13,762 bases of DNA from Planctomycetaceae bacterium. GTDB taxonomy: Bacteria > Planctomycetota > Planctomycetia > Pirellulales > UBA1268. Below are positions 6,914 to 13,762 of this stretch, piece after piece. Numbering within the stretch: the first letter of the stretch is position 1; each line of letters opens with the position of its first letter. The notes below the pieces were generated by a model that was given only the letters and a program-made list of their open reading frames with translations, was not told the origin of the DNA and searched no databases. Where the stretch lies: contig SXWC01000071.1 of NCBI GenBank assembly GCA_005789975.1, positions 1-13,762 on the forward strand, written 5' to 3'. The translations under genes and the position numbers were made by a program.

Positions 6914-7528
6914 TCAGCGGATTCGCTGCTCGAAGCGGTCGTAGAGGTCGTAGAGCGCTTCCCGCACGTTGCCCCCATGCCGGCGAAAAGCGTCTTCGAG
7001 GTCCGTGGCGTCGATGAGACCGCCGTGATGGGGGAGCCGGGCAACGATCGCGGTCAGAAGGCCGAGGGTGGTTTCGCAGCGGGCCAGGATCGGCAGCCCG
7101 TCGAGCCGATGGGTCGTGACGAGCAGCGACGCTCCCCGGCACCAGGCCACGAGTCGCAGAACCGGCAGGCACGCAGACGCGATCCGGTCCCAGCCGTCGA
7201 TGCCGACGACGGTGGCTGGTGCGGTCCGGGCCAGCACGGTCAGCACCCGCCACGCATCGGACGAGGCCCCGACACGCACGAGCATGGTCCGCCGGCCCCG
7301 GACACCCGCTTCTGCCAGGATCGCCACGAGCAACGACGTCTTGCCGTGCCCGTGTGGGCCGGTGATCGCGACGCATCCCCCCGGCCCCGGCAGCCGGTCG
7401 GTCAGGGGGACCAGATCGACGGGCTGTCCAGACGCATCGAGTGGTGCGATCGAACCGGGCCGGGTGAACCTCGTCGAGAAGGGGTTCGACGGCAGGCGGG
7501 GTGTCGCGGTTGGTCCGCTGACGGTCAT
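6914..7528 (-). CDS. Small P-loop ATPase, last gene of a coupled three-gene unit
   Basis: This 204-residue protein has one nucleotide-binding domain. Walker A is GPHGHGKT (57-64, K63), the likely Walker B is ATVVGID (105-111, D111), and LLVTTHR (135-141) sits where a sensor-1 strand would be. The N-terminus is a Pro-rich stretch with NPFSTRFTRPGSI (15-27). The C-terminus is helical (DLEDAFRRHGGNVREALYDLYDRFEQR), perhaps a lid or partner-binding helix. It lacks an ABC signature (LSGGQ), so a AAA-like or STAND-like single-domain ATPase is more likely; I cannot name the family. There is no signal or membrane segment, so it is cytoplasmic. Its ATG overlaps the previous stop as ATGA (7525-7528), with GGAGG 4 nt upstream at 7533-7537. 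Context suggests it works with the membrane protein and the arrestin-like protein encoded just before it. Confidence 0.85.
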   Translation of the reverse strand: MTVSGPTATPRLPSNPFSTRFTRPGSIAPLDASGQPVDLVPLTDRLPGPGGCVAITGPHGHGKTSLLVAILAEAGVRGRRTMLVRVGASSDAWRVLTVLARTAPATVVGIDGWDRIASACLPVLRLVAWCRGASLLVTTHRLDGLPILARCETTLGLLTAIVARLPHHGGLIDATDLEDAFRRHGGNVREALYDLYDRFEQRIR

Positions 7529-7956
7529 GAGGCCTCCACGCGGGGCATGCGGGCCGGCGGCACCTGCCCCACCGTGAACTCATGCTCGGAGACGTAATCG
7601 CGGCCCCCCGCGAAGAAGAACCGTATTCGCACGCACCACCGGACCTTGACGATCACTCCCTCGTAGGAGAGCGGGCTCGGCGGAAGTCGTGCACGGAAGC
7701 CCTCCGTCGCCGCCTCCGGCGGCAGCCTCGCCCGGTCGACGACGCGCTCGAAGAAGAGCACGCCCAGATCCTCTTCCCCCTTGCCCTCCGTGTACCAGAG
7801 CACCGAGTGCTCGACCGCACGGGGCAGGTCGTCTCCAAGACCGTCGGCCTCGTAACGGATGTCGATCTCGTCCGAGGGAGCATAGCGACGGTCCGGATGG
7901 CAGAACTGGACGAACACCCGGGGCGACGGGCGGGACATATCGGCCGAGGTGGTCAT
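7525..7956 (-). CDS. Small arrestin-like beta-sandwich protein, middle gene of the unit
   Basis: This 143-residue protein is soluble, with no signal peptide or membrane segment. It is rich in predicted beta strands. The segment SYEGVIVKVRWCVRIRFFF (about 97-115), followed by GGRDYVSEHEFTVG, resembles the edge strands of arrestin-like or Spo0M-like domains, where a similar Y-x-G-x4-I-x-W/Y-x-V-x-V/A pattern is common. The earlier FCHPDRRYAPSDEIDIRYEA suits the first strands of such a fold. Assignment is by pattern only. The ATG at 7956 is chosen because it overlaps the upstream stop as ATGA (7953-7956); the frame stays open as far as 8841 but that part only mirrors the preceding gene. The stop overlaps the ATPase start in the same way, so the three products are probably made together. 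Function is unknown; a scaffold or adaptor role is inference. Confidence 0.8.
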   Translation of the reverse strand: MTTSADMSRPSPRVFVQFCHPDRRYAPSDEIDIRYEADGLGDDLPRAVEHSVLWYTEGKGEEDLGVLFFERVVDRARLPPEAATEGFRARLPPSPLSYEGVIVKVRWCVRIRFFFAGGRDYVSEHEFTVGQVPPARMPRVEAS

Positions 7957-9299
7957 GAGGCGGCCCCCCGGGACCGCGCCGGCAGTGCGGCCTGGCCGGA
8001 GGCATCGGCCGGAAAAACCACGAGCGGAAAGGTTCGGGCGAACGGCGGCCAGCGGACTGAAGTGCCGCGGACGGCGATGCTCCACCGCGCCGCGTTGTGT
8101 TCGGATGCAAAGGAGTGCATGGCCGCCTCGGGGATCGTCACCCGCGCCCGTCCCTCGAAGCGGGCGCCGGGCGTCAGCGTCAGGTCGTGCCAGGCATGAA
8201 TCGGCTGCCGCCAGACCGTGAGCCGCTCCGTGCGGGTGTCGGTGCCCTGACGAAACGTCGCCTGCTCCTCGAGTTCGAGCGTCATCTCCAGGGAGGTGAG
8301 CGTCCCCGAGCCCCCCTGCGCCAGCAGCACCTCGTAGGTGCCCCCGGGCCTCAGCGGCTGTGCCGAGATTTCGATCTGCGTGGGGCCGACCGCGGTGGCC
8401 AGCAGGAGACCGCGGACGAACACCACGATCCCGGCGATGCCGACGATCGCGAACGGCACGAGCAGCGTCAGCAACAGCCAGTCGGTCCTGCCCCCAAGCA
8501 GGTCGAGCCCGGCGCCGACGGCCAGCACCGCCAGCACGCCGTTCCAGAGCAGGGCGAACAGCCCGAATCCCAGCAGCGCCCAGCTCTCGGGGCTTTCGAT
8601 CGGGAGCCGATAGGCGAGAAACGTACCGGGAGAGTTCACCATGTCGTCGCAGGATGGCACGCCCGGATGATCCGGGGCCTGACGCGGAGCGGCGGCGAGC
8701 GGATCGAGGATCTCCGCCAGCCGCGAGGGCACCGCGCACCGTTCCTCCGACCTGCCCCAGCGCCGGATCGTGCGGGCGAGCCCGGAGCCTCCAAACGCCA
8801 CGAGTGCTCCGGGCAGCAGCAGCGCGAGCAGCCACATCCACCAGTTGTAGCCCCGCTCGATCACCACCGTGCCGGGGTCCGCCGGGTCGTACCAGCCCGG
8901 AATCGTGTCACCGACCCGCCATGCCGTCAGTCTGCCCAGGGCCTTGTCGCGATCGTTGGTGAGGGTGGTCTGCGATGGCCGACTCCACGATTCGAGTTGT
9001 CGGCCAGCGGCCGCATAGCGGACCCGAAGACAGGGCTGCCACGTCGATGACGCCGTTCCCGCAGGCTCCAGGGAAGTGCGGCGCACCAACCCCTTGCCGA
9101 CGATCGTGCAGGTCGCCGGCACGAAGCGGTGATTCATCCGCCATTCCGGCACCGTCACGCCGGAGAGCAGCAAGCCGCCGAAGACGAGTCCGGCGGCCAG
9201 AAGTACCGCATGGAAGGCACCGTCGCCGAGCGACGCCCAAGCCGGCGAGCCGGTTCTCCGGTGGCCTCGTTTCTTGCCGAAGAATCGCGGCAGCCTCAC
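7953..9299 (-). CDS. DUF3592 membrane protein with C-terminal beta-sandwich domain
   Basis: This 448-residue integral membrane protein has four hydrophobic segments at about 28-48, 153-175, 241-264 and 274-300. Between the first two lies a DUF3592-type extracytoplasmic domain: PATCTIVGKGLV, then LRVRYAAAGRQLES, then GDTIPGWYDPADPGTVVIERG just before segment 2. Residues 305-432 form a soluble beta-rich domain (ISAQPLRPGGTYEVLL, LTSLEMTLELEEQATF, ARVTIPEAAMHSFASEHNAARWSIAVRG) that looks arrestin-like and may be related to the next gene's product. DUF3592 has no known activity. The GTG start at 9299 is chosen because GAGGAG lies 7 nt upstream. The stop overlaps the next ATG (ATGA). The gene begins 83 nt after the alpha-CTD gene on the same strand and may share its transcript. 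Confidence 0.85.
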   Translation of the reverse strand: MRLPRFFGKKRGHRRTGSPAWASLGDGAFHAVLLAAGLVFGGLLLSGVTVPEWRMNHRFVPATCTIVGKGLVRRTSLEPAGTASSTWQPCLRVRYAAAGRQLESWSRPSQTTLTNDRDKALGRLTAWRVGDTIPGWYDPADPGTVVIERGYNWWMWLLALLLPGALVAFGGSGLARTIRRWGRSEERCAVPSRLAEILDPLAAAPRQAPDHPGVPSCDDMVNSPGTFLAYRLPIESPESWALLGFGLFALLWNGVLAVLAVGAGLDLLGGRTDWLLLTLLVPFAIVGIAGIVVFVRGLLLATAVGPTQIEISAQPLRPGGTYEVLLAQGGSGTLTSLEMTLELEEQATFRQGTDTRTERLTVWRQPIHAWHDLTLTPGARFEGRARVTIPEAAMHSFASEHNAARWSIAVRGTSVRWPPFARTFPLVVFPADASGQAALPARSRGAAS

Positions 9300-9306
9300 G
9301 ATCGAA

Positions 9307-9312
9307 CTCCTC
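9307..9312 (-). promoter_or_regulatory. Ribosome binding site for the GTG start of the DUF3592 gene
   Basis: GAGGAG on the minus strand stands 7 nt before the GTG at 9299. It is the only strong site before the three coupled genes apart from GGAGG ahead of the ATPase. Confidence 0.6.
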
Positions 9313-9382
9313 GCCGCCGATGGCCCCGGGTCATGTCCCCGAGGCCGGACGCACCTTTCGGCCGGCCACCTCTCACAACCGG

Positions 9383-9685
9383 CTAGAAGGCCTGGCCCAG
9401 CGGCTCGGGCTGCCGTTCGGCTGATTCACCGCCGCTCGTTGGCGACCGGAAAAAACCGATCTTTTCCAGCGACTTGTAGACCTCTTCCAGCGTCTTTTCG
9501 CCGAAGTTCGAGATCGAGAGCAGGTCGGACCGGGTGCAGTTGAGCAGGTCGTGCACCGTGAAGATGCCCCGCTCCTCCAGGCAGTTGGTCGTGCGCACCG
9601 AAAGCCCGATCTCAGCCGTGCTCATCTCGAGCTTTTCGGCCATCTCGTCGGACTGCGTGAGGTTCTTGTATGGAACTCTCGGCAT
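9383..9685 (-). CDS. Stand-alone RNA polymerase alpha C-terminal-domain protein
   Basis: This 100-residue protein consists almost wholly of an RNA polymerase alpha-CTD (residues 22-79), without the N-terminal assembly domain. The match is clear: LSVRTTNCLEERGI, VHDLLNCTRSDLLSISNFGEKTLEEVYKSLEKIGF. Residues that in Escherichia coli alpha contact UP-element DNA are kept: R31 (R265), N34 (N268), G62 (G296) and K64 (K298), with T65 replacing S299. It may therefore bind DNA in the minor groove or mimic alpha in contacts with regulators, but cannot assemble into polymerase as an alpha subunit. ATG 9685 is preceded by GGGAGGG 5 nt upstream; a longer open frame (to 10120) only mirrors the helicase gene. 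The N-terminal 20 residues are polar and the last 20 look disordered. It lies 83 nt upstream of the DUF3592 gene and is divergent from the helicase gene. Confidence 0.92.
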   Translation of the reverse strand: MPRVPYKNLTQSDEMAEKLEMSTAEIGLSVRTTNCLEERGIFTVHDLLNCTRSDLLSISNFGEKTLEEVYKSLEKIGFFRSPTSGGESAERQPEPLGQAF

Positions 9686-9690
9686 GGGGT

Positions 9691-9697
9691 CCCTCCC
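9691..9697 (-). promoter_or_regulatory. Ribosome binding site GGGAGGG for the alpha-CTD protein
   Basis: GGGAGGG on the minus strand lies 5 nt before the ATG at 9685 and supports that start over the much longer upstream extension of the same frame. Confidence 0.6.
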
Positions 9698-9761
9698 GTG
9701 CAAAGCGAGATCATGTGTGGCCGCGGGCGACAACGAGCACCCGGACGAAGCCGAACAGGAA

Positions 9762-9767
9762 TATAAT
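9762..9767 (+). promoter_or_regulatory. Candidate -10 element TATAAT for the helicase gene
   Basis: A perfect TATAAT in an otherwise GC-rich divergent intergenic region lies 92 nt before the helicase GTG. A base run of AT type (AATATAAT) is rare in this window. No TTGACA-like -35 box is found 16-18 nt upstream (9739-9744 is ACCCGG), so activation or an extended contact would be needed. The assignment is by consensus only. Confidence 0.4.
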
Positions 9768-9859
9768 CGAAGCGGTCGAAAATCGGCTACGCCTGCGCGG
9801 CGAAAAGGTCGGCGCCTTCTCCTCAGTCTGCCTGATTTACGTTCCTGGAACCCCGAACC

Positions 9860-12265
9860 GTGCCCTCCCCCCATGCCGCATCCCTGAACGCTTCCCAGCT
9901 TCGGGCCGCGTCCCACATCGAGGGCCCGCTCCTGGTGCTGGCGGGCCCCGGAAGCGGCAAAACCCGGGTCGTGACCCAGCGGATCGCCAACCTGATCTCC
10001 GCCGGGATCCCTCCCGAACGGATCGTCGCCCTCACCTTCACCAACAAGGCGGCCGACGAGATGCGCCGGCGGGTCACGGAGTTGGTGGGGCCGCAGCCCG
10101 TGGAGATGGGCACGTTCCACCGCTTCGGGGCCCGGCTTCTGCGCCGTTACGCCCGCCAGGTGGGGCTGACGAGCGATTACTCGATCCTGGATTCAGACGA
10201 CGCCGCGGCGGTGCTCAAGCGGGCGATGAAATCGCTCGGGCTCACCGCGACGCACACCCCCGTCGATCGGATCGCGGGGGTGATCTCGCGGGCAAAAAAC
10301 GACCTGCTCACGCCCACGACGTTTGAGCCGCGCTGGGGCAGACCGGTCGATGACGTCGCGCTGCGAGTCTGGCCGACCTACCAGCAGCTGCTTCTCCGGG
10401 CCAACTCGGTCGATTTCGACGACCTGCTCGTGCACGTCGCCACGCTTCTGGCGAACGATCCGGAACTTCGCCGCGAGCTCGACGCCCGCCACAAGTTCAT
10501 CCTCGTCGATGAATACCAGGACACCAACGCCGTCCAGTACTGCATCCTTCGTGGACTGTCGATTGACCACCCGAATCTCGCCGTCACCGGCGATCCCGAT
10601 CAGGCGATCTACGGCTGGCGGGGCGCGAGCATCCGAAACATTCTCGAATTCGAGCGGGACTACCCGGCCGCGACCGTCGTGACGCTAGAGGACAACTACC
10701 GCAGCACCTCCAACATTCTCGGCACGGCTGACCGTCTCATCGCCCACAATGCGCGGCGCAAGCCGAAACGGCTGGTCACGACGGCGGCTCCCGGCGCGCC
10801 CGTGCGGATCGTTCTCGACGGCTCGGGGATCGAGGAGGCCGAGCGGATCGCCGCGGAGGTGCAGCAGGCCGCGGCGGCAGGACGGCGTGCCTACCGCGAC
10901 TTCGCGATCCTGTTCCGGGCCAACGCCCTGTCACGGTCTTTCGAACTGGCGCTGCGCACCCGCGGCATCGCCTACCAGCTCGTCCGCGGCCTCGAGTTTT
11001 TCAAGCGGCGCGAGATCCGCGACGTGGTCGCATGGCTGCGTCTGCTGCGAAACCCCCGTGACGACGAGGCGATGCTCCGGGTGGTCAACGTGCCACCGCG
11101 GGGCATCGGCCGGCAGTCGCTCGACAGGCTGGCGGCCTGGGCCGACGATCACGCCGCCACGCGGCTGGAGGCCGCGGTGCAGGCCGGGTCCATTCCCGGA
11201 ATGCCCAAGCGGGCGGCCACGGCGCTGGCGGCCTTCGCCCGGCTGCATGCGGAACTCGCGGCCACGGCGGGCCGGGAGCCGGCGGTGGCATCCCTGCTGG
11301 AGGCCGTTCTCGACCGCACGGGGTATCGAACGATGCTCGCCGAGGATCAGGACGACGACGAGGAAGGGCAGGATCGTCTGGCGAACGTGGAGGAACTGGT
11401 CACCGCCGCACGGCAGTTCGACGAGACCTTCGCCGCCGCTCCCCCCGTCGGCGCCGAGCCTGCCGACGCTCTGGGGGGATTCCTCGAGACGACGGCGCTC
11501 GTCGCCGACACCGATGTCTGGGATTCCTCCGCGGATCGCGTCTCGCTGATGACGTTCCACGCCGCCAAGGGGCTCGAGTTTCCCGTCGTCTATCTCGTCA
11601 CCATGGAGGACGGGATCCTGCCCCACGAGCGGAGCATCGGGAACCCCGAACAACTCGAGGAGGAGCGTCGTCTCGTGTTCGTCGGAATCACCCGCGGACG
11701 GGAGGAAGTCCATGCCAGCTGCGCGCGGATGCGGGACTACCGCGGTACGCGCCGCATCTCCGCCCCGAGCTTGTTTCTCGCCGAGATGCAGGGTTCGGAG
11801 ACGGAGGTCGTGGGTGCGGAAGCACCGCGAGACCACGGAGCCTTCGATCCCTTCGGCGACTCGGCCCGGCGCTGGGGGGAGGATTTCGACGACCTCTCGC
11901 AGGAGCCGCCCACCGACCGGAACGCCGCCGCACCGCAGAGCTCCCGGGGCGACGGTCTCACCATCGACCTCGACGACTCACAGGATGAATCCGCGGCCCG
12001 GCCGGAGCCGCCGTCGCGGCGTCGCGGCCTCGATGCCCTGATTGAGCGGGCCACCGACCTCGCCCAACGCATGGACGGCGGATCCCGACCGAGGCATCGG
12101 TACGAACGAGGGCAGCGGGTTCGGCATGCCGACTACGGCGAGGGACTGCTCACGACCATCAGCGGCACCGGCCCGCGGGCGGTGGGCACGGTGATCTTCG
12201 ACGGCCCCGCGGGCACCCGCAAGTTCGTCCTGGGGCACGGCGTCCTCGACCCGCTCGAGGGCTGA
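9860..12265 (+). CDS. pcrA: UvrD/PcrA-type ATP-dependent 3'-5' DNA helicase
   Basis: This 801-residue superfamily 1A helicase unwinds DNA in repair and replication. All the usual motifs are present in order: Q motif LNASQLRAA (9-17), Walker A AGPGSGKT (28-35, K34), motif Ia LTFTNKAADEM, GTFHRFG, motif II DEYQD (217-221), motif III GDPDQAIYGWRGA (from 244), motif IV LEDNYRST, motif V MTFHAAKGLEFPVV (from 564) and motif VI EERRLVFVGITRGREE (to 616). The C-terminus (about 747-801, YERGQRVRHADYGEG...) is the Tudor-like fold that in PcrA/UvrD binds RNA polymerase. A Ser/Asp/Arg-rich linker of about 100 residues (640-745) precedes it. The length is slightly above the family norm (720-750). The GTG at 9860 is the first start after an in-frame stop at 9833, with only a weak ribosome binding site. 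UvrD, PcrA and Rep cannot be told apart with certainty here; the Tudor domain favours PcrA/UvrD. Confidence 0.94.
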   Translation: MPSPHAASLNASQLRAASHIEGPLLVLAGPGSGKTRVVTQRIANLISAGIPPERIVALTFTNKAADEMRRRVTELVGPQPVEMGTFHRFGARLLRRYARQVGLTSDYSILDSDDAAAVLKRAMKSLGLTATHTPVDRIAGVISRAKNDLLTPTTFEPRWGRPVDDVALRVWPTYQQLLLRANSVDFDDLLVHVATLLANDPELRRELDARHKFILVDEYQDTNAVQYCILRGLSIDHPNLAVTGDPDQAIYGWRGASIRNILEFERDYPAATVVTLEDNYRSTSNILGTADRLIAHNARRKPKRLVTTAAPGAPVRIVLDGSGIEEAERIAAEVQQAAAAGRRAYRDFAILFRANALSRSFELALRTRGIAYQLVRGLEFFKRREIRDVVAWLRLLRNPRDDEAMLRVVNVPPRGIGRQSLDRLAAWADDHAATRLEAAVQAGSIPGMPKRAATALAAFARLHAELAATAGREPAVASLLEAVLDRTGYRTMLAEDQDDDEEGQDRLANVEELVTAARQFDETFAAAPPVGAEPADALGGFLETTALVADTDVWDSSADRVSLMTFHAAKGLEFPVVYLVTMEDGILPHERSIGNPEQLEEERRLVFVGITRGREEVHASCARMRDYRGTRRISAPSLFLAEMQGSETEVVGAEAPRDHGAFDPFGDSARRWGEDFDDLSQEPPTDRNAAAPQSSRGDGLTIDLDDSQDESAARPEPPSRRRGLDALIERATDLAQRMDGGSRPRHRYERGQRVRHADYGEGLLTTISGTGPRAVGTVIFDGPAGTRKFVLGHGVLDPLEG

Positions 12266-12295
12266 TGCACGGCGATATCGAGATCATGCGGAGCA

Positions 12296-12326
12296 GGCCG
12301 CGCCTCGGCGACCGATCGGCGTGGCC
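12296..12326. terminator. Possible terminator hairpin between convergent genes
   Basis: Arms 12296-12304 (GGCCGCGCC) and 12318-12326 (GGCGTGGCC) pair over 9 bp with one G-T wobble and a 13-nt loop. It starts 31 nt after the helicase stop, within the 148-nt gap before the convergent fcl stop. No T-run follows on either strand, so termination is only inferred from the position. Confidence 0.3.
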
Positions 12327-12413
12327 GGCCGTCCATCCGCAGGGCCCGGGCCGGTGTTGTGGGCTTTCTGATCGGGAGCGGCCGCCGGCTCGACACCAGG
12401 GGTCGGGGCCTGA

Positions 12414-13367
12414 TCAGCGCTCCCCGTTCTCCTGCGAGCGCCACCAGGCGACGGTGGCCGCGAGGCCGGCGGTGAAGTCCTGGCGCGGCGACCAGCCCAG
12501 GAGCTGCCGCGCCCGCGAAATGTCGAGGCCGCGGCGGGGCTGCCCGTCGGGCTTCGTCGTGTCCCACCTGATCCGGCCTTCGTATCCGCAGGCCGCGGCG
12601 ATCGTCGTCACCAGATCACGGATCGCGATCTCGACGCCTCCCCCGAGGTTGATCGGCACCGGCTCGTCCATCACCTCCGCCGCCCGCACGATGCCTTCGG
12701 CAGCGTCGTCGACATAGAGAAACTCCCGCGTCGCCGCACCGGTGCCCCAGCAGACCACCTCAGGAGCGTTGCTGCGACGCGCCTCCTCGCACTTGCGGAT
12801 CAGGGCCGGGATGACGTGGCTCGACGAGGGGTCGAAGTTGTCGCCGGGGCCGTAAAGATTCACCGGCACCGTCACGGCGCTCTCCAGGCCGTACTCCCGA
12901 CGGTAGCCGTCGAGCATCACGAAGATCGCCTTCTTGGCCACGCCGTAGGGGGCGTTGGTCTCCTCGGGATAGCCGTCCCAGATGTTCTCTTCGCGGAACG
13001 GGACCGGGCAGTGTTTCGGGTAGGCGCAGACGGTGCCGGTGTGCACGAACTTCCGCAGCCCGTGGCGGCGGGCGTGCTCGACCAAGTGCAGCCCCATCGC
13101 CATGTTCGCGTAGAAGAAGCGGCCGGGGTGGGCCATGTTGGCACCGATCCCGCCGACCTCGGCGGCGAGGTGAATGACCACGTCGGGCCGGGCCGTTTCG
13201 TAGAGACGGGCCACGTCGGTTTCGGTGGTCAGGTCGAAATCGCGTCGCCGCGGCACCACGATCCGATCCGCCGGCACACCACGAGCGCGGAGCAACCGCG
13301 TGACCGCGCGGCCGAGAAAGCCCGCGCCGCCGGTGACCACGATCCGCTGAGTGGAGAGATCAAGCAT
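12414..13367 (-). CDS. fcl: GDP-L-fucose synthase
   Basis: This 317-residue short-chain dehydrogenase/reductase performs epimerisation and NADPH reduction of GDP-4-keto-6-deoxy-D-mannose to GDP-L-fucose. The Rossmann motif is VTGGAGFLG (11-19). The characteristic HLAAEVGGIGAN follows at 66-77, then GTVCAYPKHCPVPF with C114, which aligns with catalytic Cys109 of the E. coli enzyme. The catalytic YGVAK (Y141, K145) and SHVIPAL (H184, aligning with His179) are present. The E. coli active-site Ser107 aligns with Thr112. The length matches the family (about 320). The ATG at 13367 is chosen because the conserved domain begins within 10 residues; the upstream open stretch to 13463 overlaps gmd in another frame. 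The gene starts 19 nt after the gmd stop, so the two enzymes form an operon. The product feeds fucose into surface polysaccharide or glycan synthesis. Confidence 0.95.
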   Translation of the reverse strand: MLDLSTQRIVVTGGAGFLGRAVTRLLRARGVPADRIVVPRRRDFDLTTETDVARLYETARPDVVIHLAAEVGGIGANMAHPGRFFYANMAMGLHLVEHARRHGLRKFVHTGTVCAYPKHCPVPFREENIWDGYPEETNAPYGVAKKAIFVMLDGYRREYGLESAVTVPVNLYGPGDNFDPSSSHVIPALIRKCEEARRSNAPEVVCWGTGAATREFLYVDDAAEGIVRAAEVMDEPVPINLGGGVEIAIRDLVTTIAAACGYEGRIRWDTTKPDGQPRRGLDISRARQLLGWSPRQDFTAGLAATVAWWRSQENGER

Positions 13368-13386
13368 GGATGAACCCGGGGAGGGC

Positions 13387-13762
<376 letters not shown>

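Noticed and set aside
5598..6944. Plus-strand open frame of about 448 codons opposite the secreted protein
   Set aside because: The product is Arg/Gly low-complexity sequence without domains; the opposite strand has a signal peptide, ribosome binding site and repeats in frame.
7957..8841. N-terminal extension of the arrestin-like protein's frame
   Set aside because: The added residues are Arg/Ala-rich shadow of the DUF3592 gene; the ATG at 7956 overlaps that gene's stop and gives a compact protein.
8097..9050. Plus-strand open frame opposite the DUF3592 gene
   Set aside because: No motifs, membrane segments or ribosome binding site; the minus strand carries a coherent membrane protein tied by overlap to its neighbours.
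9686..10120. N-terminal extension of the alpha-CTD frame into the helicase gene
   Set aside because: It would overlap the helicase Walker A region antisense; ATG 9685 has a strong ribosome binding site and a typical start.

Overview
The window is GC-rich, gene-dense bacterial chromosome. Several features suggest a planctomycete: the stand-alone RNA polymerase alpha C-terminal-domain protein, a secreted protein with VPVTTYKP-type repeats, a genuine formylglycine-generating enzyme (planctomycetes are rich in sulfatases), and many GTG starts. This assignment is inference from gene content; no rRNA or other phylogenetic marker is complete here.

Layout, left to right. (a) 1-210: the last 69 codons of rpoC (+), followed by a strong 15-bp hairpin. 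(b) 387-3536 (+): a secreted protein with two related beta-rich repeats, a CHAD-domain protein, and a membrane-anchored formylglycine-generating enzyme (FGE). The CHAD and FGE genes overlap by ATGA, and that junction lies in a perfect 33-bp tandem duplication, so the FGE gene has two in-frame starts, each with its own ribosome binding site. (c) 3623-6671 (-): a secreted Cys- and Pro/Ala-rich protein, then PolX (family X DNA polymerase with PHP exonuclease domain). (d) 6914-9685 (-): a stand-alone alpha-CTD protein, then three genes joined by two ATGA overlaps: a DUF3592 membrane protein with a C-terminal beta domain, a small arrestin-like protein, and a P-loop ATPase. (e) 9860-12265 (+): a UvrD/PcrA helicase, divergent from the alpha-CTD gene. 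(f) 12414-13762 (-): gmd (truncated by the window edge) and fcl, which convert GDP-mannose to GDP-L-fucose.

How the genes work together. gmd and fcl are consecutive steps of one pathway. The three coupled genes at 6914-9299 look like one functional unit, with a membrane scaffold, a soluble beta-sandwich partner and an ATPase. I recognise no described system with this composition, and it is the best candidate here for something new. PolX and the helicase are DNA-repair enzymes but are not in one operon. The FGE would activate sulfatases encoded elsewhere.

No tRNA, rRNA, CRISPR array, insertion sequence or phage gene was seen. No gene-free stretch exceeds 300 bases; the longest are 6672-6913 (242 nt), 211-386 (176 nt) and 9686-9859 (174 nt).
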